Assembly: GCA_035759585.1 (NCBI GenBank)
Contig: DASTUP010000017.1
Coordinates: forward strand, 1-27,176
Length of the DNA stretch: 27,176 nucleotides
Source of the DNA: CAMLLJ01 sp035759585
Lineage (GTDB): Bacteria; Gemmatimonadota; Gemmatimonadetes; Gemmatimonadales; GWC2-71-9
Direction: 5' to 3'
This document shows positions 18,009 to 25,320 of the stretch, piece by piece. A model generated the notes under the pieces. The model saw only the letters and a list, made by a program, of their open reading frames with translations, had not been told where the DNA came from and searched no databases. Within the stretch, counting starts at the first letter, position 1. Every line of letters starts with the position of its first letter. Both the position numbers and the translations under genes were made by a program.

Positions 18009-18641
18009 ATGCAGCGCCCCTCTCCCTTCGACTTCGTCTTCGGCCGCATGGCGGAGGAGCGGTTCCCCGCGCTCCGTTCCGCACTCGACGGCGTGGAGCC
18101 GACCGATCGCGACGCATTCATCATGACGCGCGAGGCGATTCAGCTCGTGCGCGAGCTGCGCCCCGACGACGGCATCGGCGAGGCCATCGACCAACTCGTC
18201 GCGCTCGTGCATCACGCCTACCTCTTCTGGGCCGCGGGGCAGGTCGTCATGGACGTCGAGGCCGACGTGCTCGACGGCACGGCCACGAATGGCGCCGCAG
18301 CTCCGGCCGCTGCCTGGTACGCGCGATTCCCGGAGCGGCGCGTCTGGGCGCAGGTGGTCCAGGGCGCGGCGCACGAGCCGCTCGACGGCTGCTTCGCGCA
18401 CCCGCTCGCCGACGATTCGCTGCGCGTGCTCGGCGTCTTCGGCCTCCATCCTGACCGCGCGGGCTTCAGTGTCGTCGAGGTGGCCGGACCACGTCCTGCG
18501 GAGCTCGCGCGGGAATCGGGCGAGCCCCTTTTCGCGCCGCTCATGGACGGGGGCGCGGCTGCGGGACTCCGCTCGATCGCGGGTGAGGAGGAGCTCCTCG
18601 AGCTCGGCTGGCGCGCGCGCAGCACGGCACCGGCGGCATGA
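18009..18641 (+). CDS. Uncharacterised protein in a DNA-repair operon
   Basis: 210 residues, soluble, no signal peptide, no domain I recognise. The first half is helical (about residues 1-85, including EAIQLVRELRPDDGIGEAIDQL and VALVHHAYLFW). The second half looks beta-rich (VWAQVVQ, DDSLRVLGVFGLHPD, GFSVVEVAG). It starts 4 nt after the alpha/beta hydrolase stop and its stop overlaps the PolX-PHP start in ATGA, so it is translationally coupled to both. Its position suggests a role linked to the PolX/Nth pair, but nothing in the sequence proves it. Confidence 0.75.
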   Translation: MQRPSPFDFVFGRMAEERFPALRSALDGVEPTDRDAFIMTREAIQLVRELRPDDGIGEAIDQLVALVHHAYLFWAAGQVVMDVEADVLDGTATNGAAAPAAAWYARFPERRVWAQVVQGAAHEPLDGCFAHPLADDSLRVLGVFGLHPDRAGFSVVEVAGPRPAELARESGEPLFAPLMDGGAAAGLRSIAGEEELLELGWRARSTAPAA

Positions 18642-20380
18642 GCCCCGGTCTCGAGGGGCCGCTCGACCGGCAGGCGGCGGCGCACGTGCTCGAGCAGATC
18701 GCCGACTTCCTCGAGCTCAAGGGAGAGAACGCCTTCCGGATTCGCGGCTTCCGCGTCGCCGCGCGCGCCGTCGCCACGCTTCCCACGGACCTCCGGACGG
18801 CGATCGCCACCGGCGCCCTCGGCGAAGCGAAGGGGGTCGGGCCCGCCACGATGCGCATCGTGACCGAGCTGGCGGAGACCGGCCGGGCCTCGATGCTCGA
18901 AGAGCTGCGCGAGCAGATTCCGCCCGGACTCGTCGAGATGATGCGCGTGCCGGGGCTCGGGATCGCCAAGATCCGGCAGATCCACGAGCGGCTCGACGTC
19001 GAATCGCTCCCCGAGCTCGAGGAGGCGGCCCGCGACGGCCGGCTCGCGCGGCTTCCCCGCTTCGGCCCGAAGACGGCGGACAACATCCTGCGCGGCATCG
19101 CATTCGTGCGTCAGTCGGCGGGGCACCGCCTCTTCCATCATGCCGCCGACGAGGCGGAAACCCTGCGCGCGGCACTGGCGCGGCTCCCGGGCGTCGTGGC
19201 GGCGCACGTCGCAGGCGAAGTGCGGCGCTGCACCGAGATCGTGCGGCAGGTGGTGCTCGTGCTCGTGGCGGACGTGACGCCGGCCGAGCTCTTCCGGCGG
19301 CTGAGCCAGCTGCCCGGCGTGGATGAATTCGCGGGACAGGACGAGCGGAGCGTCACGCTCCGCTTCACCGGCGGCTCGAGTGCGCAGGTGATCGTGACGA
19401 CGCCGGTGAACGCCGGCGCGGTGCTCGTGCAGGCCACCGGCAGTGAGGAGCACCTGCGCGAAGTGGCGCTCCGTGCCGCTTCCGAAGGCTTCAGCCTCCA
19501 CGGCGCCGCGCTCTGGCGTGGCAGCGAATTCATTCCTACGCCGGATGAAGAGCGGTTCTACGCCGCACTCGGGCTCGAGTGGATCCCGCCGGAAATGCGC
19601 GAGGGATTCGGAGAGATCGAGCTCGCCGCGACCGGAAAGCTCCCGCGTCTCGTCGAGCGGAGCGACCTCGCCGGTCTGCTCCATTGCCACACGCGGTACT
19701 CGGACGGCTCCAACACGGTCGAGGAGATCGCGATCGCTGCACGGGAGGCGGGATATTCATGGATCGGCATCACCGACCACAGCGCGGCGGCGTCCTACGC
19801 AGGCGGCCTTGCGCCCGGAGACCTGCAGCGCCAGGCGGATGAGATCGACACGGTCAACGACCGGCTCGAAGGCATCACCGTGCTCAAGGGCGTCGAAGCC
19901 GACATCCTGCAGGATGGCCGCGTCGACTACGACGAATCGATCCTCACGCGACTCGATTTCGTGATCGCGTCCGTGCACAGCCGCTTCAACATGGATCGCG
20001 CGGCGATGACGGCGCGCATCCTGGCCGCGATGGACAATCCCTACCTCACCATCCTCGGTCACCCCACCGGGCGGCTGCTCCTCGCACGGGATCCGTATCC
20101 GGTCGACATGGATGCCGTCATCGAGAAGGCGGCAGCGACGGGCGTGGCGCTCGAGATCAATGCCGATCCGCACCGGCTCGACCTCGACTGGCGGATGGCG
20201 GCCCAGGCGCGTCGCGCGGGTGCAGCCATCTCGCTCGGCGCCGATGCGCACAACGTCGCGGGGCTTTCCTATATCTCGTTCGGAGTCTCGATGGCACGGA
20301 AGGCGGGCCTGCAGGGAAGCGACATCGTCAACTCGCTCGGCGCCGACGACTTCGTCGCCTTTGCGCGGAGGCGGCGATGA
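18638..20380 (+). CDS. polX: PolX-like protein: inactive polymerase core plus intact PHP phosphoesterase domain
   Basis: 580 residues, the usual bacterial PolX length. Order: 8-kDa-like domain (about 10-55), helix-hairpin-helix elements at about 62-80, 100-118 and 137-155, polymerase palm and thumb (about 185-330), and PHP domain (about 345-580). The palm motif that should read GS-x-RRGKE-xx-GDxD instead reads GEVRRCTEIVRQVV, so the two catalytic Asp are Gln204 and Val206. The third Asp is Gln250. Polymerase activity is therefore not expected. PHP metal ligands are all present: His349, His351, Asp356, His381, Glu420, His447, His475, Asp536 and His538. It probably acts as a 3'-5' exonuclease or end-cleaning phosphoesterase on DNA. 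ATGA overlaps join it to the genes on both sides. Confidence 0.92.
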   Translation: MSPGLEGPLDRQAAAHVLEQIADFLELKGENAFRIRGFRVAARAVATLPTDLRTAIATGALGEAKGVGPATMRIVTELAETGRASMLEELREQIPPGLVEMMRVPGLGIAKIRQIHERLDVESLPELEEAARDGRLARLPRFGPKTADNILRGIAFVRQSAGHRLFHHAADEAETLRAALARLPGVVAAHVAGEVRRCTEIVRQVVLVLVADVTPAELFRRLSQLPGVDEFAGQDERSVTLRFTGGSSAQVIVTTPVNAGAVLVQATGSEEHLREVALRAASEGFSLHGAALWRGSEFIPTPDEERFYAALGLEWIPPEMREGFGEIELAATGKLPRLVERSDLAGLLHCHTRYSDGSNTVEEIAIAAREAGYSWIGITDHSAAASYAGGLAPGDLQRQADEIDTVNDRLEGITVLKGVEADILQDGRVDYDESILTRLDFVIASVHSRFNMDRAAMTARILAAMDNPYLTILGHPTGRLLLARDPYPVDMDAVIEKAAATGVALEINADPHRLDLDWRMAAQARRAGAAISLGADAHNVAGLSYISFGVSMARKAGLQGSDIVNSLGADDFVAFARRRR

Positions 20381-21174
20381 GCTGGAAGCCGCGCGCGCGC
20401 CGCAGCCGGGCGGAGGCCGCCGAAATGATCCGGCGCCTCAAGGGGCTGTATCCCGACGCCCACTGCGAGCTCGACCACCGCGATGCATTCGAGCTGCTGT
20501 GTGCCACGATCCTCTCGGCGCAGTGCACCGATGCGCGAGTCAACCTGGTTTCCCCGACGCTCTTTGCCCGCTACCCCGATGCGCGCACGCTCGCGGGCGC
20601 GCGCCAGGAAGAGCTCGAGGAGATCATCCGCTCCACCGGCTTCTTCCGGAACAAGGCAAAGAGCCTGATCGGCATGGCGCGCGCGGTGGTCGAGCGCCAC
20701 GGCGGGACGATCCCGCGCACCATGGACGAGCTGCAGTCGCTTCCAGGTGTGGGGCGAAAGACGGCGAACGTGATCCTGGGCAATGCCTTCGGGATCAACG
20801 AAGGCGTGACGGTGGACACGCACGTGGGGCGGCTCAGTCGCCTCCTCGGACTCACGAAGCACGACGACCCCGGGAAGGTGGAGCTGGACCTGATGAAGCT
20901 GGCGCCCCGGGAAGAATGGGCGCTTCTCTCCCACCTGCTGATCTTCCACGGCCGCCGCGTCTGCATCGCGCGCCGGCCGCAGTGTGACCGCTGCATCCTG
21001 GCCGATCTCTGCCCGTCGGCGTTCATCGCGCCGGGCGCGCCGCCGGCTCCGGTCAGTCGGCCTGCCCCGTCAGCCGCGCGAGCCACCCGCGAAGCCCCGG
21101 CGGCGGCGCCGGCACGAGGTCGCTCGGCAGGCGCTCGCGGGTCTTCAGGTCGCCGAGGACGACCTTCCCCGTAA
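20377..21174 (+). CDS. nth: Endonuclease III (DNA glycosylase/AP lyase)
   Basis: 265 residues; the core is the normal length of about 212. Base-excision-repair enzyme removing oxidised pyrimidines and nicking abasic sites. It has LLCATILSAQCTD near residue 40, the helix-hairpin-helix LPGVGRKTAN with the catalytic Lys, VDTHVGR with the catalytic Asp, and a [4Fe-4S] site in the spacing C-x6-C-x2-C-x5-C near residues 196-212. Its ATG overlaps the PolX-PHP stop (ATGA). The last 50 or so residues are an Ala/Pro/Arg-rich tail not found in typical Nth. They are encoded opposite the 3' end of the minus-strand gene at 21053-21691, with 122 bp of convergent overlap. Confidence 0.95.
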   Translation: MSWKPRARRSRAEAAEMIRRLKGLYPDAHCELDHRDAFELLCATILSAQCTDARVNLVSPTLFARYPDARTLAGARQEELEEIIRSTGFFRNKAKSLIGMARAVVERHGGTIPRTMDELQSLPGVGRKTANVILGNAFGINEGVTVDTHVGRLSRLLGLTKHDDPGKVELDLMKLAPREEWALLSHLLIFHGRRVCIARRPQCDRCILADLCPSAFIAPGAPPAPVSRPAPSAARATREAPAAAPARGRSAGARGSSGRRGRPSP

Positions 21175-21691
21175 TCCGGACGAGCAGGCCGTTCGGCGGC
21201 GCGGTCTCGCGCTTCCGCCTGGCATGCTTCGAGCTTCCGAGGAAGTTCGTGCACTCGTTCCGGACCTCGGTGCCCGAGGGAACGGTGATCACCACTTCGC
21301 CCAGGTACGCGTCCACATGGATCTCGAGCAGGTCCGCGCCGAACGTGGCGTCGCGGAGGTCCACGTGCACTTCGCCGACGATGCACTCGATGTCGAGCGA
21401 CATCGGCGCCGTCCAGCGGCCCTCGCGCTTCGTCGAGCCGAACATCGCCGAAAGCCGGAGATACTCGGGCGCATTCACCCACGCGGTCTGGGTCTCGACC
21501 GGCACGAGATCGTAGCCGCCCGTCGGGCTCAGGTCGGCGACGATGGCCGCCACGGCCGCCGCCGAGGGCGCCTCGCCGATCAGCGCGAGCCGAAGCTCGT
21601 GGATCTCGGGCGAGATCCGCTGCTCGTCGGCCGCCGCATCGAGGAGCTCGCGCGCCGCTTCGCGTGCCTGCGTGAGATCGTCCGGGTTCAT
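21053..21691 (-). CDS. LiaF-like C-terminal domain protein with a DUF1707/SHOCT-like N terminus
   Basis: 212 residues, no membrane segment. The N-terminal 55 residues (REAARELLDAAADEQRISPEI..., ending VADLSP) resemble the short helical DUF1707 domain. The rest (about 80-185) has the repeating beta pattern of the LiaF C-terminal/cell-wall-active-antibiotics-response domain: LSAMFGSTKREGRW, IVGEVHVDLRDA, LEIHVDAYLGEVVITVPSGTEV and LLVRITGKVVLGDLKT. Such domains are linked to envelope-stress sensing, but this protein lacks the membrane helices of true LiaF. The ATG at 21691 lies 7 nt after a minus-strand TATATT, so the mRNA is probably leaderless. No two-component genes are adjacent. The last 28 residues overlap the Nth tail on the other strand. 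Confidence 0.78.
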   Translation of the reverse strand: MNPDDLTQAREAARELLDAAADEQRISPEIHELRLALIGEAPSAAAVAAIVADLSPTGGYDLVPVETQTAWVNAPEYLRLSAMFGSTKREGRWTAPMSLDIECIVGEVHVDLRDATFGADLLEIHVDAYLGEVVITVPSGTEVRNECTNFLGSSKHARRKRETAPPNGLLVRITGKVVLGDLKTRERLPSDLVPAPPPGLRGWLARLTGQAD

Positions 21692-21698
21692 CCCGGAG

Positions 21699-21704
21699 AA
21701 TATA
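21699..21704 (-). promoter_or_regulatory. -10 element (TATATT) of the LiaF-like gene
   Basis: On the minus strand TATATT is followed by CTCCGGG and then the ATG at 21691. A start point 7-8 nt after the hexamer would coincide with the start codon. Confidence 0.5.
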
Positions 21705-21709
21705 TCGCG

Positions 21710-21715
21710 TACCTT
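21710..21715 (+). promoter_or_regulatory. -10 element (TACCTT) of the thioredoxin-domain gene
   Basis: TACCTT is followed by GCGGA and the ATG at 21721, the same 5-nt gap as at 17151-17162. The two divergent start codons are separated by only 29 bp, leaving no room for conventional leaders. A weak TTCATC 17 nt upstream (21687-21692) overlaps the first codon of the opposing gene. Confidence 0.5.
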
Positions 21716-21720
21716 GCGGA

Positions 21721-23784
21721 ATGAGCGCGCATCGCCTCGCCACCGCTGCCTCGGCGTACCTGCAGAGTGCTTCGCATCAGCCGATCGACTGGTACCCCTG
21801 GGGACGCGAAGCGTTCGAGGCGGCGGAAGCGCACGATCGCCCCGTGCTGCTCGATGTCGGCGCGGTCTGGTGCCACTGGTGCCACGTGATGGATGGCGAG
21901 TCGTACGAGGACCCCGCCCTGGCCGAGTTCCTCAACGAGAACTTCGTCTGCATCAAGGTGGACCGCGACGAGCGGCCCGACGTGGACGCGCGCTATCAGC
22001 GTGCGGTGCAGGCGCTCACGCGGCAGGGCGGCTGGCCGCTGACCGCGTTTCTCACCTCGCGGGGCGAAGTGTTCTACGGCGGCACCTACTTCCCGCCGGA
22101 GGGAAAGTACGGGCGGCCGAGCTTCCGCACCGTGCTCGAAAGCGTGCTCGCAGCATGGCGCGAGCGGCGCGACCAGGTCTCCGCGCAGGCATCGGCCATC
22201 CGGCGCCTCGTCGAGGAGGATCTCGATGAAGCGCGCGCGGGCGAGGTCGGCGCGGCCGCGCTCGATGCCGCGGTGGCCCAGATGCGCGCCGCCTTCGACC
22301 CGGTGCACGGCGGCTTCGGCAGCCAGCCGAAGTTTCCGCACCCTGCCGCCCTCTCCCTGCTCCTCACCCGATGGGCAGACGCGCCCGACGACGACATCCG
22401 CACCATGATCCTTCGGACGCTCGACGGCATGGCGTCCGGCGGAATCCACGACCAGCTCGGCGGCGGGTTCCACCGCTACAGTGTCGACGCGCAGTGGATC
22501 GTGCCCCATTTCGAGAAGATGTCGTACGACAACTCCGAGCTGCTGCGCATCTATGCCGACGCCGCTGCGGCGTTCGGCCGGGAGGAGTACCTCCATGTGG
22601 CGCGCGGCATCGTGCGATGGGTGCGGGAGGTGCTCGCCGATCCGGAGGGAGGCTACGGCGCGAGCCAGGATGCCGACGTCGGCCTCGACGACGACGGCGA
22701 CTACTTCACGTGGACGCTCGACGAAGCCGCGGCGATGCTCACCCCGGAGGAGCTCGAGATTGCCGCGGCGCGGTTCGACATCGGAACTGCCGGAGAGATG
22801 CACCACGACCCCGGCCGCAACGTGCTCTACCTCGCAGCCACGCTTCCCGGCATCGCGCTGCGAACCGGGCGGAGCGAGGCGGAGGTGCGCGCGCTGCTCG
22901 AATCGGCCATGACGAAGCTCGGCGAGGCGCGTGCGCGCCGCCCCGCGCCGTTCATCGACCGCACCCGCTACGCCGCGTGGAACGCGATGCTGGTTTCCGC
23001 GCTGCTGCATGCGGCGCCGATGCTCGATGATCCCTGGGTCGCGGAGCATGCGCTCCGGTCCCTCGAGCGGCTTCGCGGCGCGTCGGATGCGGACGCGGTT
23101 CCGCACACGCCGGAAGCCGGAAGCGGTTTCCTGGACGATCAGGTCCAGGCCGCCACCGCCGCGCTCGATGCCTTCGAACATTCCGGCGACGAGCGCTGGC
23201 TCGAGTGGGCCCGCGCCCTGCTCGAGCGCATCTGGCGCGATTATCTCGACCCCGGGGCCGGCGGCCTCTTCGATATGCCGAGGGATCGCGGCGGCGAGGG
23301 CCTGCTGCCGGCGGCCGCCAAGCCGGTGCAGGACTCGCCGACGCCCGCGCCGAACGGCGTGGCGGCGCTCGCCGCGTTCCGGCTCGCGGAGCACCTCGAT
23401 GCGCCCGAGTGGCGCGCACGGGGCGAGGCGCTCGTGCACGCGTTCGGCGGGAGCGCCCCCGCTCTCGGACTGCACGCCGCCACGTACCTGCTCGCCGTCG
23501 ACCGGATGATCCACCCGGCAGCGCACGTCGTCATCGCCGGGCCCGCGGGAGATGCGGAGGCCGACCGCATGCACCGCCGCGCACTCGCGACCTTTCTTCC
23601 CCGCCGCTCGGTGCGGCGCCTCCGGCCGGAGCAGGCCGGCACCGCCCGCCTCCCGGCCCCCCTCCAGGCGATGCTCCACCAGGAAACCGGCGGGCCGGCG
23701 GCATATCTCTGCATCGGGGCCTCGTGCCGGCTCCCGGCCCGCGACGATGCGGCGTGGGCGGCGACACTGGCGGCGCCCCGCTAG
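21721..23784 (+). CDS. Thioredoxin-domain protein of the YyaL/SPATA20 (DUF255) family
   Basis: 687 residues, the usual family length. The N-terminal thioredoxin-like domain (about 1-165) has WCHWCHVM with the Cys51-Cys54 pair, preceded by the typical HQPIDWYPWG opening. The rest is an alpha/alpha-barrel like N-acylglucosamine 2-epimerases (about 190-640), with GGFGSQPKFPHP, DQLGGGFHRYSVD and VPHFEKMSYDN as family landmarks. The biochemical role of the family is not established. The start agrees with the family N terminus and with the -10 at 21710-21715. The stop TAG is immediately followed by ATT; TAGATT (23782-23787) could serve as a weak -10 for the cyclophilin gene. Confidence 0.92.
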   Translation: MSAHRLATAASAYLQSASHQPIDWYPWGREAFEAAEAHDRPVLLDVGAVWCHWCHVMDGESYEDPALAEFLNENFVCIKVDRDERPDVDARYQRAVQALTRQGGWPLTAFLTSRGEVFYGGTYFPPEGKYGRPSFRTVLESVLAAWRERRDQVSAQASAIRRLVEEDLDEARAGEVGAAALDAAVAQMRAAFDPVHGGFGSQPKFPHPAALSLLLTRWADAPDDDIRTMILRTLDGMASGGIHDQLGGGFHRYSVDAQWIVPHFEKMSYDNSELLRIYADAAAAFGREEYLHVARGIVRWVREVLADPEGGYGASQDADVGLDDDGDYFTWTLDEAAAMLTPEELEIAAARFDIGTAGEMHHDPGRNVLYLAATLPGIALRTGRSEAEVRALLESAMTKLGEARARRPAPFIDRTRYAAWNAMLVSALLHAAPMLDDPWVAEHALRSLERLRGASDADAVPHTPEAGSGFLDDQVQAATAALDAFEHSGDERWLEWARALLERIWRDYLDPGAGGLFDMPRDRGGEGLLPAAAKPVQDSPTPAPNGVAALAAFRLAEHLDAPEWRARGEALVHAFGGSAPALGLHAATYLLAVDRMIHPAAHVVIAGPAGDAEADRMHRRALATFLPRRSVRRLRPEQAGTARLPAPLQAMLHQETGGPAAYLCIGASCRLPARDDAAWAATLAAPR

Positions 23785-23830
23785 ATTCGGTGGATTCGAG
23801 GCACCGCGACCACCGATCGGGAGGAACTCA

Positions 23831-24280
23831 GTGGCAAAGACAGCAACGATCGAGACCAGCAAGGGGACCATCGTCGCCGAGCTGTTCGATACCGAAGTGC
23901 CGAAGACGGTCGAGAACTTCGAGAAGCTCGCCAACGAGCACTTCTATGATGGAACGCGCTTTCACCGCGTCATCGCCAACTTCATGATCCAGGGGGGTGA
24001 CCCCCTCTCGAAGGACCCGGACAACCCCCGCGTCGGGACCGGCGGGCCGGGCTACAAGATCAAGTGCGAGACGCACCTGAACACCCACAAGCATGTGGCC
24101 GGCACGCTCTCCATGGCGCACGCGGGGAAGGACACCGGCGGCAGCCAGTTCTTCATCTGCCATTCTCCGCAGCCGCACCTCGACCGGCAGCATACGGTCT
24201 TCGGGCAGGTGACGCAGGGGATGGACGTGGTGAACGCCATCCGGCAGAACGACCTCGTCAACTCCGTCCGGGTGGCATAA
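23831..24280 (+). CDS. ppiB: Peptidyl-prolyl cis-trans isomerase, cyclophilin type
   Basis: 149-residue cytoplasmic cyclophilin without signal peptide. Active-site features are FHRVIANFMIQGGD (the Arg of FHR, plus Phe/Met/Gln), SMAHAGKDTGGSQFFI, and HLDRQHTVFGQV. It speeds proline isomerisation in protein folding. The GTG at 23831 is preceded by GGGAGGAA (from about 23819), which fixes the start. The open frame extends far upstream but only as a shadow of the preceding gene. The TAA stop is 1 nt before the CTG that probably starts the next protein. Confidence 0.95.
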   Translation: MAKTATIETSKGTIVAELFDTEVPKTVENFEKLANEHFYDGTRFHRVIANFMIQGGDPLSKDPDNPRVGTGGPGYKIKCETHLNTHKHVAGTLSMAHAGKDTGGSQFFICHSPQPHLDRQHTVFGQVTQGMDVVNAIRQNDLVNSVRVA

Positions 24281-24281
24281 G

Positions 24282-24692
24282 CTGCAGATCGACTTTGCGG
24301 TCGTCGCCGACTACGCGCTGATCGACCAGCAGGGCAAGCTCAGCGTGCTCGGAATTTTCCAGCACGTCTGGGTCCAGGCTTTTCCGGCCGTGCACCCGCG
24401 CACGCATCTGGTGCTGCGGGTCCGCGGGCGGCGCACCGAGATCGGGACCCACACGATCCGGATCCGCTTCGTGGACGAGCAGGGCACCGAGCTCGTCGGT
24501 GGCGACGGCACGGTGCAGTTCGGCGAGCCCCCGGCGGGGGTCGTGGATGTCGAGGCCGGGGCCGTGCTCGTGTTCGACGTGCCCCTGCCCCGCGCCGGCA
24601 CCTACGCCTTCGAGATCACCCTCGACGGTGACGCGATGACGCGCGTTCCCCTCACCGCCGGCTCGGCGCAGCCGTTCACCGAAGGCAGCTGA
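24282..24692 (+). CDS. Small uncharacterised protein with probable CTG start codon
   Basis: 136 residues read from CTG at 24282 (LQIDFAVVADYALIDQQGKLSVLG...). No ATG, GTG or TTG exists in this frame between the in-frame stop at 24231-24233 and a GTG at 24345. Starting at that GTG would cut off the IDFAVVADYA...GKLSVLG opening, which from memory is the conserved start of a small uncharacterised family (DUF6941-like). The ribosome site could be GGTGG at 24271-24275, and the CTG is 1 nt after the cyclophilin stop, so coupled re-initiation is plausible. The protein looks like a beta-sandwich: alternating strands, VRGRRTEIGTHTIRIRFVD, then PRAGTYAFEITLDG. Function unknown. Confidence 0.7.
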   Translation: MQIDFAVVADYALIDQQGKLSVLGIFQHVWVQAFPAVHPRTHLVLRVRGRRTEIGTHTIRIRFVDEQGTELVGGDGTVQFGEPPAGVVDVEAGAVLVFDVPLPRAGTYAFEITLDGDAMTRVPLTAGSAQPFTEGS

Positions 24693-24715
24693 CCCCCTCC
24701 CCGCCAGGAGCTTCG

Positions 24716-25297
24716 ATGTCGCTCACCCGGCAGCAGGCCCTCGACCTGGTGCACGAGTTCACGGCCTCCGAGGCGCTCCGGCGCCACATGTACGCGGTCG
24801 AGATCGCCATGCGGGCCATGGCCGTCCGCATCGCCGAGGATCCCGAGCCCTGGGGCCTCGTCGGGCTGCTGCACGACTTCGACTACGAGCGGTTTCCCAA
24901 CGACGCGCATTCCCCCACCGAGGAGCACCCGGCCGAAGGCGTCCGGCTGCTTGCCGCGCGCGGCCTGCCCGGCGACATGCAGCGGGCGATCCTCGGACAC
25001 GCCACCTACACCGGCGTGCCGCGGGACTCCGCGATGGCGAGGGCGCTCTTCGCGGTCGACGAGCTGTGCGGCTTTCTCGTCGCCTGCGCGCTGGTGCGGC
25101 CGTCGAAGAGCCTCGCCGACCTGGAGGTCAGGAGCGTCCGGAAGAAGCTCAAGGACAAGGCGTTTGCCCGCGGCGTGAGCCGGGACGACGTGATCCGCGG
25201 CGCCGAGGAGATCGGGGTACCGCTCGACGATCACATCGCCTTCGTGCTTGCGGCGCTCCGGCCCCACGAGGCGGAGATCGGGCTCGGCGCGGGATGA
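24716..25297 (+). CDS. HD-domain phosphohydrolase
   Basis: 193 residues, soluble. The metal-binding set of the HD superfamily is visible: RRHMYAVE (His), GLLHDFDYE (His-Asp pair), a His in EEHPAEG and another in ILGHATY, and a later Asp in FAVDELCGF. This arrangement matches small HDIG-type hydrolases often found as single-domain proteins. The substrate (nucleotide, cyclic dinucleotide or other phosphoester) cannot be told. CAGGAG at 24705-24710 is 5 nt from the ATG. The stop falls in ATGA (25294-25297), but the real start of the next gene is the second ATG at 25314. Confidence 0.88.
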   Translation: MSLTRQQALDLVHEFTASEALRRHMYAVEIAMRAMAVRIAEDPEPWGLVGLLHDFDYERFPNDAHSPTEEHPAEGVRLLAARGLPGDMQRAILGHATYTGVPRDSAMARALFAVDELCGFLVACALVRPSKSLADLEVRSVRKKLKDKAFARGVSRDDVIRGAEEIGVPLDDHIAFVLAALRPHEAEIGLGAG

Positions 25298-25320
25298 GCG
25301 GCGCAGGGGCGGGATGAGCG
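25289..25320 (+). repeat. 12-bp direct repeat carrying a duplicated start site
   Basis: The same 12 bases, GCGGGATGAGCG, occur at 25289-25300 and 25309-25320, 20 nt apart. The first copy gives the stop of the HD gene and an ATG that opens only a 7-codon frame ending at 25317. The second copy carries the working ATG of the PLD gene. Confidence 0.8.

Noticed and set aside
21688..23934. Long open frame (about 750 codons) on the minus strand opposite the thioredoxin-domain gene
   Set aside because: It mirrors a clear family protein, has no domain, is rich in Arg, Ala, Gly and His, and arises from the high GC content.
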